NCBI GenBank assembly: GCA_002790195.1 | Contig: PFUR01000030.1 | Location: 2,607-35,346, forward strand | DNA: 32,740 nucleotides | Direction: 5' to 3' | DNA from: Flavobacteriales bacterium CG_4_9_14_3_um_filter_40_17 | Lineage (GTDB): Bacteria > Bacteroidota > Bacteroidia > Flavobacteriales > Flavobacteriaceae | Shown here: positions 16,246 to 28,300 of the stretch, piece by piece | How the letters are laid out: each line of letters starts with the position of its first letter | Position numbering within the stretch: the first letter of the stretch is position 1 | Position numbers and translations under genes: made by a program | The notes under the pieces: model-generated | Seen by the model: the letters and a program-made list of their open reading frames with translations, nothing else | What the model was told of the DNA's origin: nothing | The model's database searches: none

Positions 16246-17790
16246 ATGAAAAAAACAACTATAGAAGAACTCCAAAGAAGAAATGCCCTGACAAAATTGG
16301 GTGGCGGTATGGAGCGCATAGCCAAGCAACACGAAAAGAAAAAATTAACCGCGCGCGAACGCGTTTTATATTTTTTAGACGAAGGTTCGTTTGAGGAATT
16401 GGGGGGCATGGTCACGCATCGCACGACTGATTTTGGCATGGAAAAAGAAATTTATTACGGAGACGGCGTGATAACGGGCTTTGGAACAGTCAACCTACGA
16501 TTGGTTTACATTTTCGCACAAGATTTCACGGTTTTTGGGGGTGCTTTATCTGAAACACATGCCGAAAAAATATGCAAAGTAATGGACTTAGCTGTCCGAT
16601 CCGGAGCCCCTATCATCGGGTTGAATGATTCAGGTGGCGCTCGTATCCAAGAAGGTGTCCGGTCATTGGGTGGATATGCCGATATTTTTTTTAGAAACGT
16701 GCAGGCCTCCGGGGTCATCCCGCAAATTTCAGCTGTCATGGGGCCGTGCGCAGGTGGAGCTGTCTATTCACCGGCCATGACCGATTTTATCATCATGGTG
16801 CAAAATACCAGTTATATGTTTGTCACAGGTCCCAACGTGGTTAAGACCGTAACCAATGAAGAGGTAAGCTCGGAAGAATTGGGTGGTGCCGATACGCACG
16901 CATCCAAATCCGGGGTTGCACATTTAAAGGCTTTTAACGACATCGATTGTTTGGATAAAATCAAACGATTGTTAAGCTATCTGCCACAAAGCAATAAGCA
17001 GAAAACCAGTGATTTAAAATATGACTTAAAGGATGAACAAAGGCCACAATTGAATACCATTATCCCGGATTCAGCAAACAAACCTTATGATATGAAGTCA
17101 GTCATTGAAGGAATCATCGACCTTGACAGTTTTTTTGAAATACATCCGGATTACGCCACAAACATTGTTGTAGGATTTGCCCGATTGGCAGGGAAAAGTA
17201 TTGGAATTGTTGCCAACCAACCGATGAGTTTAGCCGGTGTGCTGGATGTGGACAGTTCCAAAAAAGCTGCCCGGTTTGTTCGGTTTTGCGATTGTTTTAA
17301 TATCCCTTTACTCGTTTTAGTGGATGTTCCCGGTTTTTTGCCCGGTACAGACCAAGAGTGGAACGGAATCATCGCGCACGGTGCCAAATTGCTTTACGCT
17401 TTTAGTGAAGCAACCGTGCCAAGCGTGACATTGATTACCAGAAAAGCTTACGGAGGAGCCTATGACGTGATGAACTCCAAACACATCGGAGCCGATATGA
17501 ATTTTGCTTGGCCAACAGCAGAAATAGCTGTAATGGGAGCCAAAGGTGCCAGTGAAATCATCTTTAGAAATGAGATTAAAAGAGCATCAGATCCTGCAAG
17601 AAAATTAGCTGAAAAAGAAGCGGAATACGCCGAAAAATTTGCCAATCCTTTCTTGGCTGCAGAAAGAGGTTTTATTGATGAAATTATATTGCCAATCGAA
17701 TCCAGGCGTAAAATCATCAAAGCTTTCCGTATTTTGGAAAACAAAAAGGTATTGAGACCCGAAAGAAAACACGGTAATATTCCCTTATGA
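16246..17790 (+). CDS. Propionyl-CoA carboxylase-type carboxyltransferase (beta) subunit
   Basis: It transfers the carboxyl group from biotin to an acyl-CoA, most likely propionyl-CoA, giving methylmalonyl-CoA. The 514 residues contain both crotonase-fold halves. The N-terminal oxyanion loop region has [18 protein letters not shown] and [13 protein letters not shown]. The C-terminal half has [20 protein letters not shown] and [16 protein letters not shown]. Asp407 in GGAYDVM is the residue type reported for propionyl-preferring enzymes of this family. Acetyl- or methylcrotonyl-CoA specificity cannot be fully excluded. A methylmalonyl-CoA mutase in the same window supports the propionate assignment. 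Confidence 0.94.
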   Translation: MKKTTIEELQRRNALTKLGGGMERIAKQHEKKKLTARERVLYFLDEGSFEELGGMVTHRTTDFGMEKEIYYGDGVITGFGTVNLRLVYIFAQDFTVFGGALSETHAEKICKVMDLAVRSGAPIIGLNDSGGARIQEGVRSLGGYADIFFRNVQASGVIPQISAVMGPCAGGAVYSPAMTDFIIMVQNTSYMFVTGPNVVKTVTNEEVSSEELGGADTHASKSGVAHLKAFNDIDCLDKIKRLLSYLPQSNKQKTSDLKYDLKDEQRPQLNTIIPDSANKPYDMKSVIEGIIDLDSFFEIHPDYATNIVVGFARLAGKSIGIVANQPMSLAGVLDVDSSKKAARFVRFCDCFNIPLLVLVDVPGFLPGTDQEWNGIIAHGAKLLYAFSEATVPSVTLITRKAYGGAYDVMNSKHIGADMNFAWPTAEIAVMGAKGASEIIFRNEIKRASDPARKLAEKEAEYAEKFANPFLAAERGFIDEIILPIESRRKIIKAFRILENKKVLRPERKHGNIPL

Positions 17791-17972
17791 AATTTACAAA
17801 TCCAATAAATTATCATTACCAAATTGGAAAAGGCTAAAACCATTCCCCGCAGAAAAGCTCACATCGTAGTTGTTAAAATAATCATAAATCAAGAAATGTG
17901 AAATAAAAAAAATATTTTTTCCATAAATTTAAACTCGCTTTCTAAAAGATAAATCAACACAACCAACCAACC

Positions 17973-19433
17973 ATGAAATCCAAACCCAAAAACACTTTAA
18001 ACCAAACCAACACAAGAAGAGAATTTCTGAAAAATACGGCCATTGCAACAGCCGGGTTTATGATTATCCCCAGGCATGTTTTAGGAAGAGGATTCATTCC
18101 GCCAAGCGATCGGTTGCTTATTGCCGGAATCGGTGTAGGTGGAAAAGGACAAAGCGATATTTGGAATTTTTCGCAATCGGGTAAAGCTGATATTGCCTAT
18201 CTATGTGATGTAGATACCGTCCGAGCTGCAAAATCAGTAGAGGCATTTCCGAAAGCAATTTATTACAAAGATTGGCGGGAAATGTTTGACAAAGAATCTA
18301 AAAATTTTGATGCAGTTTCCGTATCAACACCGGATCACAATCATGCCATACAGGCTCTTGCAGCCATGCAACTGGGCAAACATGTTTACGTGCAAAAACC
18401 ATTGACACATGATGTTTATGAGGCTAGAATGCTGACGGAAGCAGTCAAGAGACATAAAGTTGTTGCACAAATGGGAAACCAAGGTTCTTCCGGAGATGGT
18501 GTCAGAAAAATGATAGAATGGTTTAGAGCAGGAATTATTGGAGAGGTTCATACCGTTTATTGCTGGACCAACAGGCCTGTTTGGCCACAGGGAATCCAAT
18601 GGCCTGAAAAACCTGCCAAAGCTCCCAAAACTTTGGACTGGGATTTATGGCTCGGCACGGCTCCCGAGAAAAAATATGTAGAAAAATTAGTTCCGTTCAA
18701 CTGGCGCGGCTGGTGGGATTATGGCACCGGTGCTTTGGGTGATATGGGATGTCATTTGGTTGAAGTACCTTTTAGGATTTTGGAATTGCATCACCCGATT
18801 GATGTACAAGCGAGTGTAGGAAGTGTTTATGTTGATGAATTTAAACGAGGTTATTTTTCTGAAAGTTGTCCGCCATCCAGCCACGTAACCATGACTTTTG
18901 CTGAAAATAAAAATACGGACGGAGCTTTAAAACTTCATTGGATGGATGGAGGCATTCAACCTACACGCCCGGACGAACTTGAGCCGGATGAAGTCTTTGG
19001 AGATGGTGGAAACGGGGTTTTGATGATAGGAACCAAAGGAAAAATGATGTGCGGTACGTACGGGACTAACCCAAGGATATTGCCAACTTCTTTAAACGAC
19101 ATCATAAACGTGCCGGAAACTATCGAACGTGTACCAAATGGTACCGAAGGACATTATGCCCAATGGGTTGAAGCTTGCATAGCGGGTTATGGGAACAAAG
19201 AATTGAGTGCGCCTTTTGAAATTTCAGGGCCGGTTACCGAAACATTACTCATGGCAAATTTAGCGATTCGCTCTACTGACATCAGGGTGGCAAGAGAAGA
19301 TGGCCGTGGATTCAACTACCCCGGTAGAGATATAAAGCTTCTTTGGGACTACGAAAACATGAGGGTTACAAACTTTGACGCTGCCAACCAATTTATCAAA
19401 AGATCTTATCGGCAAGGCTGGAATCAATTGTAA
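17973..19433 (+). CDS. Tat-exported Gfo/Idh/MocA family oxidoreductase
   Basis: This NAD(P)-dependent oxidoreductase is predicted to act outside the cytoplasm. The N-terminus has a twin-arginine signal (TRREFLK, Arg15-Arg16, then a hydrophobic stretch). The Rossmann motif GIGVGGKGQ spans 52-60. The EKP motif of the family appears as VQKP (Lys142), with Gln replacing Glu, followed by THDVYEA. A C-terminal alpha/beta domain includes WWDYGTGALGDMGCH. The 486 residues match the Tat-secreted subgroup that probably carries its cofactor through the Tat route. The substrate is likely a sugar or polyol, but nothing nearby identifies it. A near-consensus -7 box (TAAATTTA) is at 17924-17931. Its stop lies 3 nt from the end of a convergent tRNA gene. 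Confidence 0.92.
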   Translation: MKSKPKNTLNQTNTRREFLKNTAIATAGFMIIPRHVLGRGFIPPSDRLLIAGIGVGGKGQSDIWNFSQSGKADIAYLCDVDTVRAAKSVEAFPKAIYYKDWREMFDKESKNFDAVSVSTPDHNHAIQALAAMQLGKHVYVQKPLTHDVYEARMLTEAVKRHKVVAQMGNQGSSGDGVRKMIEWFRAGIIGEVHTVYCWTNRPVWPQGIQWPEKPAKAPKTLDWDLWLGTAPEKKYVEKLVPFNWRGWWDYGTGALGDMGCHLVEVPFRILELHHPIDVQASVGSVYVDEFKRGYFSESCPPSSHVTMTFAENKNTDGALKLHWMDGGIQPTRPDELEPDEVFGDGGNGVLMIGTKGKMMCGTYGTNPRILPTSLNDIINVPETIERVPNGTEGHYAQWVEACIAGYGNKELSAPFEISGPVTETLLMANLAIRSTDIRVAREDGRGFNYPGRDIKLLWDYENMRVTNFDAANQFIKRSYRQGWNQL

Positions 19434-19436
19434 AAG

Positions 19437-19509
<73 letters not shown>

Positions 19510-19525
19510 GAATTTTAAAACACGC

Positions 19526-19533
19526 CAAAGATA
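19526..19533 (-). promoter_or_regulatory. -7 promoter box of the tRNA-Thr gene
   Basis: The minus strand reads TATCTTTG, an exact TAnnTTTG match, placing the start about 10 nt before the tRNA 5' end. The -33 region is T-rich. Confidence 0.55.
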
Positions 19534-19623
19534 ACTGTTTTACAATTTTTGAAAATATTTTTTTCAGTTATTATCAAATCCATAGTTTAACATTTATTAA
19601 AGATGAAGGGTACAAGATTTGAT

Positions 19624-19631
19624 TAATTTTG
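19624..19631 (+). promoter_or_regulatory. -7 promoter box of the secreted unknown gene
   Basis: TAATTTTG is an exact TAnnTTTG match 25 nt upstream of the ATG at 19657. No -33 TTG was found at the usual spacing. Confidence 0.5.
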
Positions 19632-19656
19632 ACCGGAATACAATTTTCGAGGCATC

Positions 19657-20307
19657 ATGAGGCAATTCATCGCTTTCCTATTTTTGATTTTTTTCAGCCA
19701 GCAGGCAACAGCCCAATTTGAACCCTCCAAAAATTCAGGTTCCGGTTCGGCAATCCCCAATCCGTTCAGCAACCCTAAAAACCCGGTTGAAGCCAACCCA
19801 CTTCCCGATTATTTAAAAATGAGAGATACCATCACACCTTTGGCAATCAACAAAAGTAAAGGAATTCAGTTTGAACCGGGTACAACAAATTGGTACAACA
19901 ACAACAAGAAAATCGAGAATAAACTAAACAAGAAGCAACAAACAACTGCTGACAATGGGCAAGGTTTCCGAAGCGACCAGTACTTGGGCGATTTTAAAAG
20001 CAATTCAAAATACGTGACCATTATTTACAGAGACCATGAATATCCGGATGGTGACCGTGTAAAAGTATTGCTTAACAACCTGCCGGTTATGAATGATATT
20101 TTGTTGACATCTGAATACAGGGATTTTAACATCGAACTTACAAAAGGTTTTAACAAGATTGATTTTCAAGCACTAAATCAAGGAACTTCCGGCCCGAACA
20201 CAGCGGAATTTCACGTAATCAACGACAAAGGCGAATTGATTTTTTCAAACAAATGGAATCTTACAACCGGAGTGAAAGCTTCCATCGTTATAGTTAAAGA
20301 TGAATAA
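19657..20307 (+). CDS. Secreted hypothetical protein
   Basis: This is a 216-residue protein with a Sec signal peptide (residues 1-19, ending QQATAQ). A low-complexity Ser/Gly/Pro/Asn-rich linker (22-50) follows. The C-terminal domain (about 110-216) is predicted to be rich in beta strands and includes YVTIIYRDHEYPDGDRVKVL and TSGPNTAEFHVINDKGEL. The layout suggests a periplasmic or surface protein with a small Ig-like or beta-sandwich domain. It has no lipobox and no sorting domain. I recall similar secreted proteins in Bacteroidota but know no function. It has its own -7 box and no operon partner. Confidence 0.85.
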   Translation: MRQFIAFLFLIFFSQQATAQFEPSKNSGSGSAIPNPFSNPKNPVEANPLPDYLKMRDTITPLAINKSKGIQFEPGTTNWYNNNKKIENKLNKKQQTTADNGQGFRSDQYLGDFKSNSKYVTIIYRDHEYPDGDRVKVLLNNLPVMNDILLTSEYRDFNIELTKGFNKIDFQALNQGTSGPNTAEFHVINDKGELIFSNKWNLTTGVKASIVIVKDE

Positions 20308-20739
20308 TAGACTTCTTAGTTGTGTACCCATTTACAAATAACCTGTCATTTGGCACTTCTATTTCAAGCCGGCAAAAATTTAAAATCAAAAATCAATCTC
20401 ACTTGCAGGTTCATTTATGCATCAATTTTGAAACAAGATAAAATTCACATCAACCAATTTGAATAAATTTTTGCAACCTTCTTCTGTTATTTAATCACAA
20501 CTAAATTAACCCAATATTATTTATAATTGATAATATCAAATTAAGATAGAATAAAATATGAATGCGACAACTGTAAAATCGCTTTAAGATTTTTTTAAAA
20601 TTGTTAATTTTATCACACTAAAAATAAAAATTTATTAACGAAAACGTTTGATGTAAGGTTCATTCGTTAAATATATTGTATCTTTTTTTTATTTTGAAAT
20701 AAGTTTGGTAGTTTTACACTCCAAATTTTCAAAAATACA
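20308..20739. other. 432-nt AT-rich intergenic region upstream of pfkA
   Basis: No reading frame, tRNA or convincing hairpin was found. The sequence is very AT-rich, especially after 20460. The best pfkA promoter candidate is TAGTTTTA at 20709-20716 (one mismatch to TAnnTTTG), 24 nt before the ATG. Another near match is TTTG at 20647-20650 followed after 21 nt by TATATTGT. The unusual length for this compact region could reflect regulation of the downstream glycolytic genes. Confidence 0.4.
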
Positions 20740-22783
<2,044 letters not shown>

Positions 22784-22793
22784 ATAATTTCAT

Positions 22794-22828
22794 AAGGCTT
22801 GTTGAAACATATTCAACAAGCCTTTTTT
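22794..22828 (+). terminator. Strong rho-independent terminator after gap
   Basis: A perfect 13-bp stem (22794-22806 with 22812-22824) around the 5-nt loop ACATA is followed by an uninterrupted T-run to 22828. It lies 10 nt after the gap stop and separates gap from the sugar kinase. Confidence 0.95.
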
Positions 22829-22865
22829 CTTTTATTCACAACTCAAATAACCCACCTAACGAAAC

Positions 22866-23729
22866 ATGATACTTATTGTTGACAGTGGCTCTACCAAGAC
22901 CGATTGGATTGCCATAAATGAAGAAGGAAAACAACTTTTTCAAACACAAACCTTGGGATTGAATCCTGCTGTATTATCCAGCGAAATTATCAATGAAAGG
23001 ATTCTTAATAATTACGAACTTTATCAAAATAGGCACGAGGTCACCCAAGTGTTTTTTTATGGTGCCGGATGCGGGACACCCAAACCACCGCAAATGCTAA
23101 AGGAAGTTTTTCAAAAATATTTTGACAAAGCAGAAATAGTTGTTAAAGAAGACACTTATGCGGCTATTTACGCGACCACTACACCCGGGGAGAAAAGCAT
23201 TGTTTGCATATTGGGGACCGGCTCAAACTGTACCTACTTTGATGGGGAAAATGTAGAGCAAAGGATCATCTCTTTGGGTTATATGTTGATGGATGATTGT
23301 AGTGGCAACTACTTTGGCCGTCAATTGATTAGAGATTACTATTTCAACAAAATCCCCAAAGAAATTGCCGATAAATTTGCCAATACCTACGATTTGACTG
23401 CCGATTATATCAAAAGTAACCTTTATAAGGAGCCAAATCCCAATACCTACTTGGCTACTTTTGCCAAATTTTTGATTCAAAACAAAGATCATCAATACAG
23501 CCAAGGTCTCATAAGAAAAGGGATGCAACTCTTTATCAGCAATCAGATCGAACAGTTCCCGAATGCCCATGAAGTACCCATTCACTTCATCGGGTCAATA
23601 GCCTTTTATATGCAGGATGAACTGAAAGAAGTTATGGCTGAAAATAACCTTAAAATTGGAAATATTTTTAGAAGACCCATCGAAGGATTGGTAAAATACC
23701 ATGTGGATTTAGCCGCCAAAGCGATTTGA
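22866..23729 (+). CDS. BadF/BadG/BcrA/BcrD ATPase family protein, probable N-acetylglucosamine kinase
   Basis: This is an ASKHA-fold kinase, most likely phosphorylating an amino sugar recovered from peptidoglycan or chitin turnover. The phosphate-1 loop DSGSTKTDW (6-14) is intact. A second glycine loop appears in CILGTGSN, and an adenosine-type motif in FIGSIAFY near the C-terminus. The usual LGDEGSGxxxGR of NAG kinases reads MLMDDCSGNYFGR here, a variant to note. The 287 residues are close to the family length. The stop is only 8 nt from the end of the convergent ridA gene. The substrate is inferred from family only. Confidence 0.85.
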   Translation: MILIVDSGSTKTDWIAINEEGKQLFQTQTLGLNPAVLSSEIINERILNNYELYQNRHEVTQVFFYGAGCGTPKPPQMLKEVFQKYFDKAEIVVKEDTYAAIYATTTPGEKSIVCILGTGSNCTYFDGENVEQRIISLGYMLMDDCSGNYFGRQLIRDYYFNKIPKEIADKFANTYDLTADYIKSNLYKEPNPNTYLATFAKFLIQNKDHQYSQGLIRKGMQLFISNQIEQFPNAHEVPIHFIGSIAFYMQDELKEVMAENNLKIGNIFRRPIEGLVKYHVDLAAKAI

Positions 23730-23737
23730 TAGATGGT

Positions 23738-24121
23738 TTAGTTGCAATAAGCAATCATCGAGATTTCTACATTCACATTTTTTGGCAATCCACTGACTTG
23801 AACCGTTTCGCGCGCCGGAGCGGTTTTATCGTTGAAATAAGATCCATAGATTTCATTTATTTTGACAAAATCGTTCATGTCTTTTAGAAAAATGGTCGTT
23901 TTCAAGACACAATCAAAATTGGTTTCGGCAACGATTAATATATGTTTAATATTCTCCATCACTTGCTTGGTTTCAGCTTCTATAGATTCCAAAACAAGCG
24001 TATTGCTTTCCGGATTAATCGCTATTTGACCGGACACAAAAAGTAAGTGGTCTTTGCGGATTGCTTGATTGTAAGGCCCGATTGGAGCAGGGGCAAGGTG
24101 GGTTTTGATGATGGTCTTCAT
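23738..24121 (-). CDS. ridA: RidA family enamine/imine deaminase
   Basis: It hydrolyses reactive enamine/imine intermediates (such as 2-aminoacrylate) released by PLP enzymes, as a cytoplasmic trimer. The 127 residues contain the family features: APIGPYNQAI near the N-terminus, LLFVSGQIAINPES, the substrate-carboxylate Arg in APARETVQV, and the C-terminal NVEISMIAYC with the conserved Glu. It starts 56 nt after the HD-PycTM stop with no promoter box between, so co-transcription is likely. Confidence 0.95.
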   Translation of the reverse strand: MKTIIKTHLAPAPIGPYNQAIRKDHLLFVSGQIAINPESNTLVLESIEAETKQVMENIKHILIVAETNFDCVLKTTIFLKDMNDFVKINEIYGSYFNDKTAPARETVQVSGLPKNVNVEISMIAYCN

Positions 24122-24177
24122 GAAAAAATTATAATTTTAAGTGATAAATTTTAAATGTCAATTAAAACAATGACTGC

Positions 24178-25356
24178 TTAATTCTTATAAAAGGCAAAAG
24201 CAACAATAAAAGCAGCGACCGAAACAATAATTCCAGCCATAAAAATATGGTAGGTTATCCGCAACAGTTTATATTTTTGATGCAAGACAACCCCCAAAAA
24301 ATAGAGGTCTTTGGTCAGGGCTTCATACACCTGCGATTTGTCTTGCATAGTCTGTTTGATAGCCCAATTAAACTGATCAAAAGGCATTTTATAAAAATTT
24401 CCGAAAAACAAAATATTTACTTTCTTGGAGAGGACTTCCTCTTTGGTAAACTCACCTGAGGTGATATTTGGCCTAGTAGAAAGTATCGCGAAAATAATAG
24501 AAACTACACTGAAAATGGTTAAAATCAAGCTTGGTATAATCAGGTGTTTATTGGAATTAGCATCCAATTTTGAAATCAAATTAGATAAAATCAACGAGAT
24601 AATAATGGCATTGACAGAAAGCAATATATTGGCCTTGGTATCGGCAATGTCGCTTAACTTTAAATGGTTTTGCATGGTCACCCGAAACATCGACTGAATG
24701 GCGCGTTCAGGGCTCTCATCTTTTATCTGGGCTTTCATACGCTCGGTATCCTGTTTGTTGCTGTTTTTTTTTTGTTTTTCAATCAACTCAAACAGGTTTT
24801 TCTCTTTTTGCGGTTGCCAGTTTTCGAGTGCGTAATCTGTATAAAACTCATGCCCTTCTGTCAAAAGTTTGATATTGATTTTCCGCCATTCCTTTTCTGA
24901 ATAATTTTTGCGGGTTTGCAATTTGTATTCTAACCGCAGAAACTCACTGGCTTCCTCAAAATAATCTTTGCCAAAATGAGAAGCATCTGCATCGCGTATG
25001 ATTTTTTCCAGTTTGTCGGTCGGGCAAACATCAAAACGCGTAGAGAGGATACATTTGCAAACAGATTCAATTTTTTCGGCGGGATATTGGTTGTCAAGCA
25101 AAAACCCCTTGACAATTTCCACGCTCGATTGCTCGTGATTCTCACATCCTTTGACATAGCCCGTGTCGTGAAACCAAGCAGAAACCAATAATATTTCTTT
25201 TTCTTTATCAGTCAACTCGGTGTGGTCTATAATTTCTTGCAAGCTTTTGACCACACGCTTCGTATGCGTGTAATTGTGATAAATAAAATTATCCGGCAGT
25301 TCTTTCTTTAACAAATCCAAAACAAAAGCAGAAGCTTTTTCCATTAACTGCACCAT
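24178..25356 (-). CDS. HD hydrolase fused to a Pycsar-type transmembrane effector domain (PycTM/DUF5706)
   Basis: This 392-residue fusion has two parts. The N-terminal HD domain (about 1-185) carries the metal ligands His31 in YTHTKRV, His63-Asp64 in WFHDTGY and an Asp (122 or 124) in RDADASHFG. It resembles small nucleotide phosphohydrolases. The C-terminal part (about 210-392) begins MFRVTMQNHLKLSDIADTKA and has three membrane helices (about 243-261, 270-293, 366-390). It matches the transmembrane effectors of Pycsar defence systems, which respond to cyclic cCMP/cUMP and damage the membrane. No cyclase gene is in the window, so this is a stand-alone fusion. The HD part could degrade the signal or gate the effector. 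The domain assignments are by motif recognition. A second possible start is the ATG at 25344. Confidence 0.85.
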   Translation of the reverse strand: MVQLMEKASAFVLDLLKKELPDNFIYHNYTHTKRVVKSLQEIIDHTELTDKEKEILLVSAWFHDTGYVKGCENHEQSSVEIVKGFLLDNQYPAEKIESVCKCILSTRFDVCPTDKLEKIIRDADASHFGKDYFEEASEFLRLEYKLQTRKNYSEKEWRKINIKLLTEGHEFYTDYALENWQPQKEKNLFELIEKQKKNSNKQDTERMKAQIKDESPERAIQSMFRVTMQNHLKLSDIADTKANILLSVNAIIISLILSNLISKLDANSNKHLIIPSLILTIFSVVSIIFAILSTRPNITSGEFTKEEVLSKKVNILFFGNFYKMPFDQFNWAIKQTMQDKSQVYEALTKDLYFLGVVLHQKYKLLRITYHIFMAGIIVSVAAFIVAFAFYKN

Positions 25357-25363
25357 AAATCCT

Positions 25364-25371
25364 TATTTTTG
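25364..25371 (+). promoter_or_regulatory. -7 promoter box of the phosphoesterase-barrel gene
   Basis: TATTTTTG is an exact TAnnTTTG match in the 39-nt divergent gap, giving a start near 25378 and a leader of about 18 nt. A TTG-initiated longer start at 25369 overlaps this box and is rejected. Confidence 0.6.
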
Positions 25372-25395
25372 TTTGACATTTCAAAATGTAAATAT

Positions 25396-28300
25396 ATGAA
25401 TAATTTTACCTTTAAAACTTCTCTTTTAATTCTGTTTGCGGTGTTTATTTTCCAATCTTGTGCTACTTACCAAGCTAAAATTGACAAAAAACACCAATCA
25501 CCAAGCCTACTTAAAAACGAAACATACAAACATTCGTTTTACTTGATTGGCGATGCAGGAAATTTAGATGAGAAAGATATAAATAGGTTGTCGGGCCTGA
25601 ATGAATCACTGCGAAATGCCAATCAAGACGATTATCTGATTTTTCTTGGGGACAACATTTATCCGTCCGGATTGGTCAAAAATGACAATCCTTTGCGCCT
25701 ACAGGCTGAACAACGAATGAATTTGCAGCTCGTTTTGGCTAAATCCTTCAAAGGAAAAACTATTTTCATTCCCGGCAACCACGATTGGTACAACGGGGGG
25801 GTGGAAGGCCTTGACCGGGAAGCCGATTATATAAAAAATCAGTTAGGTTCTAAAAACACTTTTTTACCCAAAAACGGCTGCCCGATTGCAAGCGTTTCGG
25901 TGAGTGGCAATATACAGTTGATTATCTTGGATACACAATGGTATTTAGAAGATTGGGATCGACATCCGGACATCAATACCCAATGCGGCCAAATAACAAC
26001 CCGAGAAGATTTTTTCATGGCAGTCGAAGACGAAATCAATGACAACCAAGGAAAAACGATGATTTTAGCCATGCACCATCCGATGTTTACCAATGGCTCG
26101 CATGGCAGTTTTTTTGATGCGAAAAGCCATCTGTTTCCGGCCGGTTCAAAAATACCACTTCCGGTTTTGGGTTCTTTGGCCAACCAAGTACGCGGAACAG
26201 GTGGGATTTTTGTTCAAGACCGTCAGAGCCGTCCCTATCAAAACTTGATGAATCGGCTGGAAATCATTGCTCGGAGAGCTGATAAAATTATCTTGGTTTC
26301 AGGACACGACCATAACCTTCAATTGATCAATGACAAGGGTTTGCCACAAATCGTATCCGGTTCTGGTTCAAAAAAATCAGCCGTTGCGATGGGCAATAAC
26401 GGTATATTTGCTTCGGGGGATCAAGGTTTTGCCGTGATGAACGTGTTTAAAAACGGACAAACCGACATACGTTTTTATGCGTTTAATGAAACCGAAAAGC
26501 CTATTTTCCAATCGCAAATTTTTCCAGCTTATCAAGCAAAGGTGTTTAAAAATAAAGAAGATTTTCCAAAGACAATTAAAACATCGGTTTACACGAAAGA
26601 AGAAACCCGAAAATCAGCTTTTTTCAAATCCGTTTGGGGCAATCACTACCGAGATTTATACGGGCAAGAAATCACGGCAAAAGTAGCTTTGTTAGACACG
26701 CTTTTTGGCGGATTAAAACCCATCCGGCAGGGTGGAGGGCATCAAACACGCTCGCTCAAATTGACTGCAAAAAACGGTGACGAATACACCATGCGTGCCC
26801 TCAAAAAAAGTGCGGTTCAACTCTTTCAAACAGTTGCATTTAAAGATAAATATGTCATCGAAGAATTTAAAAACACACCAGCCGAACGGCTCGTGCTCGA
26901 TTTTTACACCGCTTCGCATCCTTACGTGGCTTTGGCCGTAACCGATTTGGCAGAAGCAGCCGGTGTTTTGCACACAGATCCGATGCTTTTTTACGTTCCC
27001 AAACAAGCCGGTTTGGGCGATTTCAATGATGCTTTCGGGGATGAACTTTATTTGATTGAAAAGAAAATTAAAGAAGATAAATCCGGCGAAGCTTTTGATG
27101 GTGCGGATGATATCGAAAGTACGGCCGACTTGTTTGAGCGGTTGCAAAAAGACGAAAAATACAAAGTAGATGAAAAAGCTTTTATCAGAGCACGATTGTT
27201 CGATATGCTCATTGGCGATTGGGACCGGCATAGCGACCAATGGCGTTGGGCAGAAAGCAAGCAGGCGAATGGAGACCGGATATTCATACCTGTTCCGAGA
27301 GACCGCGACCAGGCCTTTTCCAATTTTGACGGCAACCTGTTTAACGCGCTTCGGAAAATGGTTGGCGCTTCCAATCAGTTTCAGGTGTATGATGAACGCT
27401 TGAAAAACCTGAAATGGATGAACAACGCCGGCATCACACTCGATCGCACCTTACTCAAAAACAGCACACTCGAAGACTGGATTGCCGAGGCCAATCAAAT
27501 TCAACAAAGCGTAACAGATGCTTCCATACAAACGGCGTTTTCTAAATTGCCGAGTGAAATACAAGATTCAGAAACCGATGAAATTATCCGGAAACTCAAA
27601 GGCCGCAGGGTAAACCTGCCGGATATCGCGCGAAGATATTACAACTATTTATCACATTTAGGCATCATCACGGCAACCGATAAAGACGATATTTTTGACG
27701 TAGAAAGATTGGACAATGGCGATACACGGGTTCGTGCCTATCGAAACAAAGGCGGTGAACGGGCAGATTTAATAGCAGACAAGACGTTTTCAAAACAACA
27801 AACCAAAGAAATCTGGCTGTACGGATTGGATGATAAAGATCTTTTTAACGTCACAGGAAAGTCTTCTAAAAACATAAAGATAAGACTGGTAGGCGGACAA
27901 AATAACGATACTTACAGCTTAGAAAACGGCCGAAAGGTGACAGTTTACGATTACAAATCAAAAAAAACAGATGTTGAAAAAAAAGGAGGTGCTATAGTGG
28001 TTTTAAAAGATTTTTATGGGAACAACACTTTCGATTATAAGAAAAACATACTCAGTAGCAACGCAATTCTCCCCTCCATCTCTTTCAATCCGGATGATGG
28101 TATTGCCATCGGCGTGACAGATGTTTACACGGTAAAAGGTTTTGTAAGAAATCCTTTTACACAACAACATAAAATCAGTGCTAAAGCCTTTTTTGCAACC
28201 CAAGGTTTCGTGGCGGATTATGAAGGCACTTTTGCAAACTTTTTCGGGAAATGGAACTTTGTTGTGGGAGCTGCCGCAACCTCCGACAATTTTTCGCAAA

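Noticed and set aside
24178-25356. Complete Pycsar defence system
   Set aside because: No nucleotidyl cyclase is encoded anywhere in the window; only the effector-type domain is present.
26713-27374. Minus-strand open frames within the phosphoesterase-barrel gene
   Set aside because: They are shadows of the 1234-residue coding sequence; composition is not coding-like and no start signals are seen.
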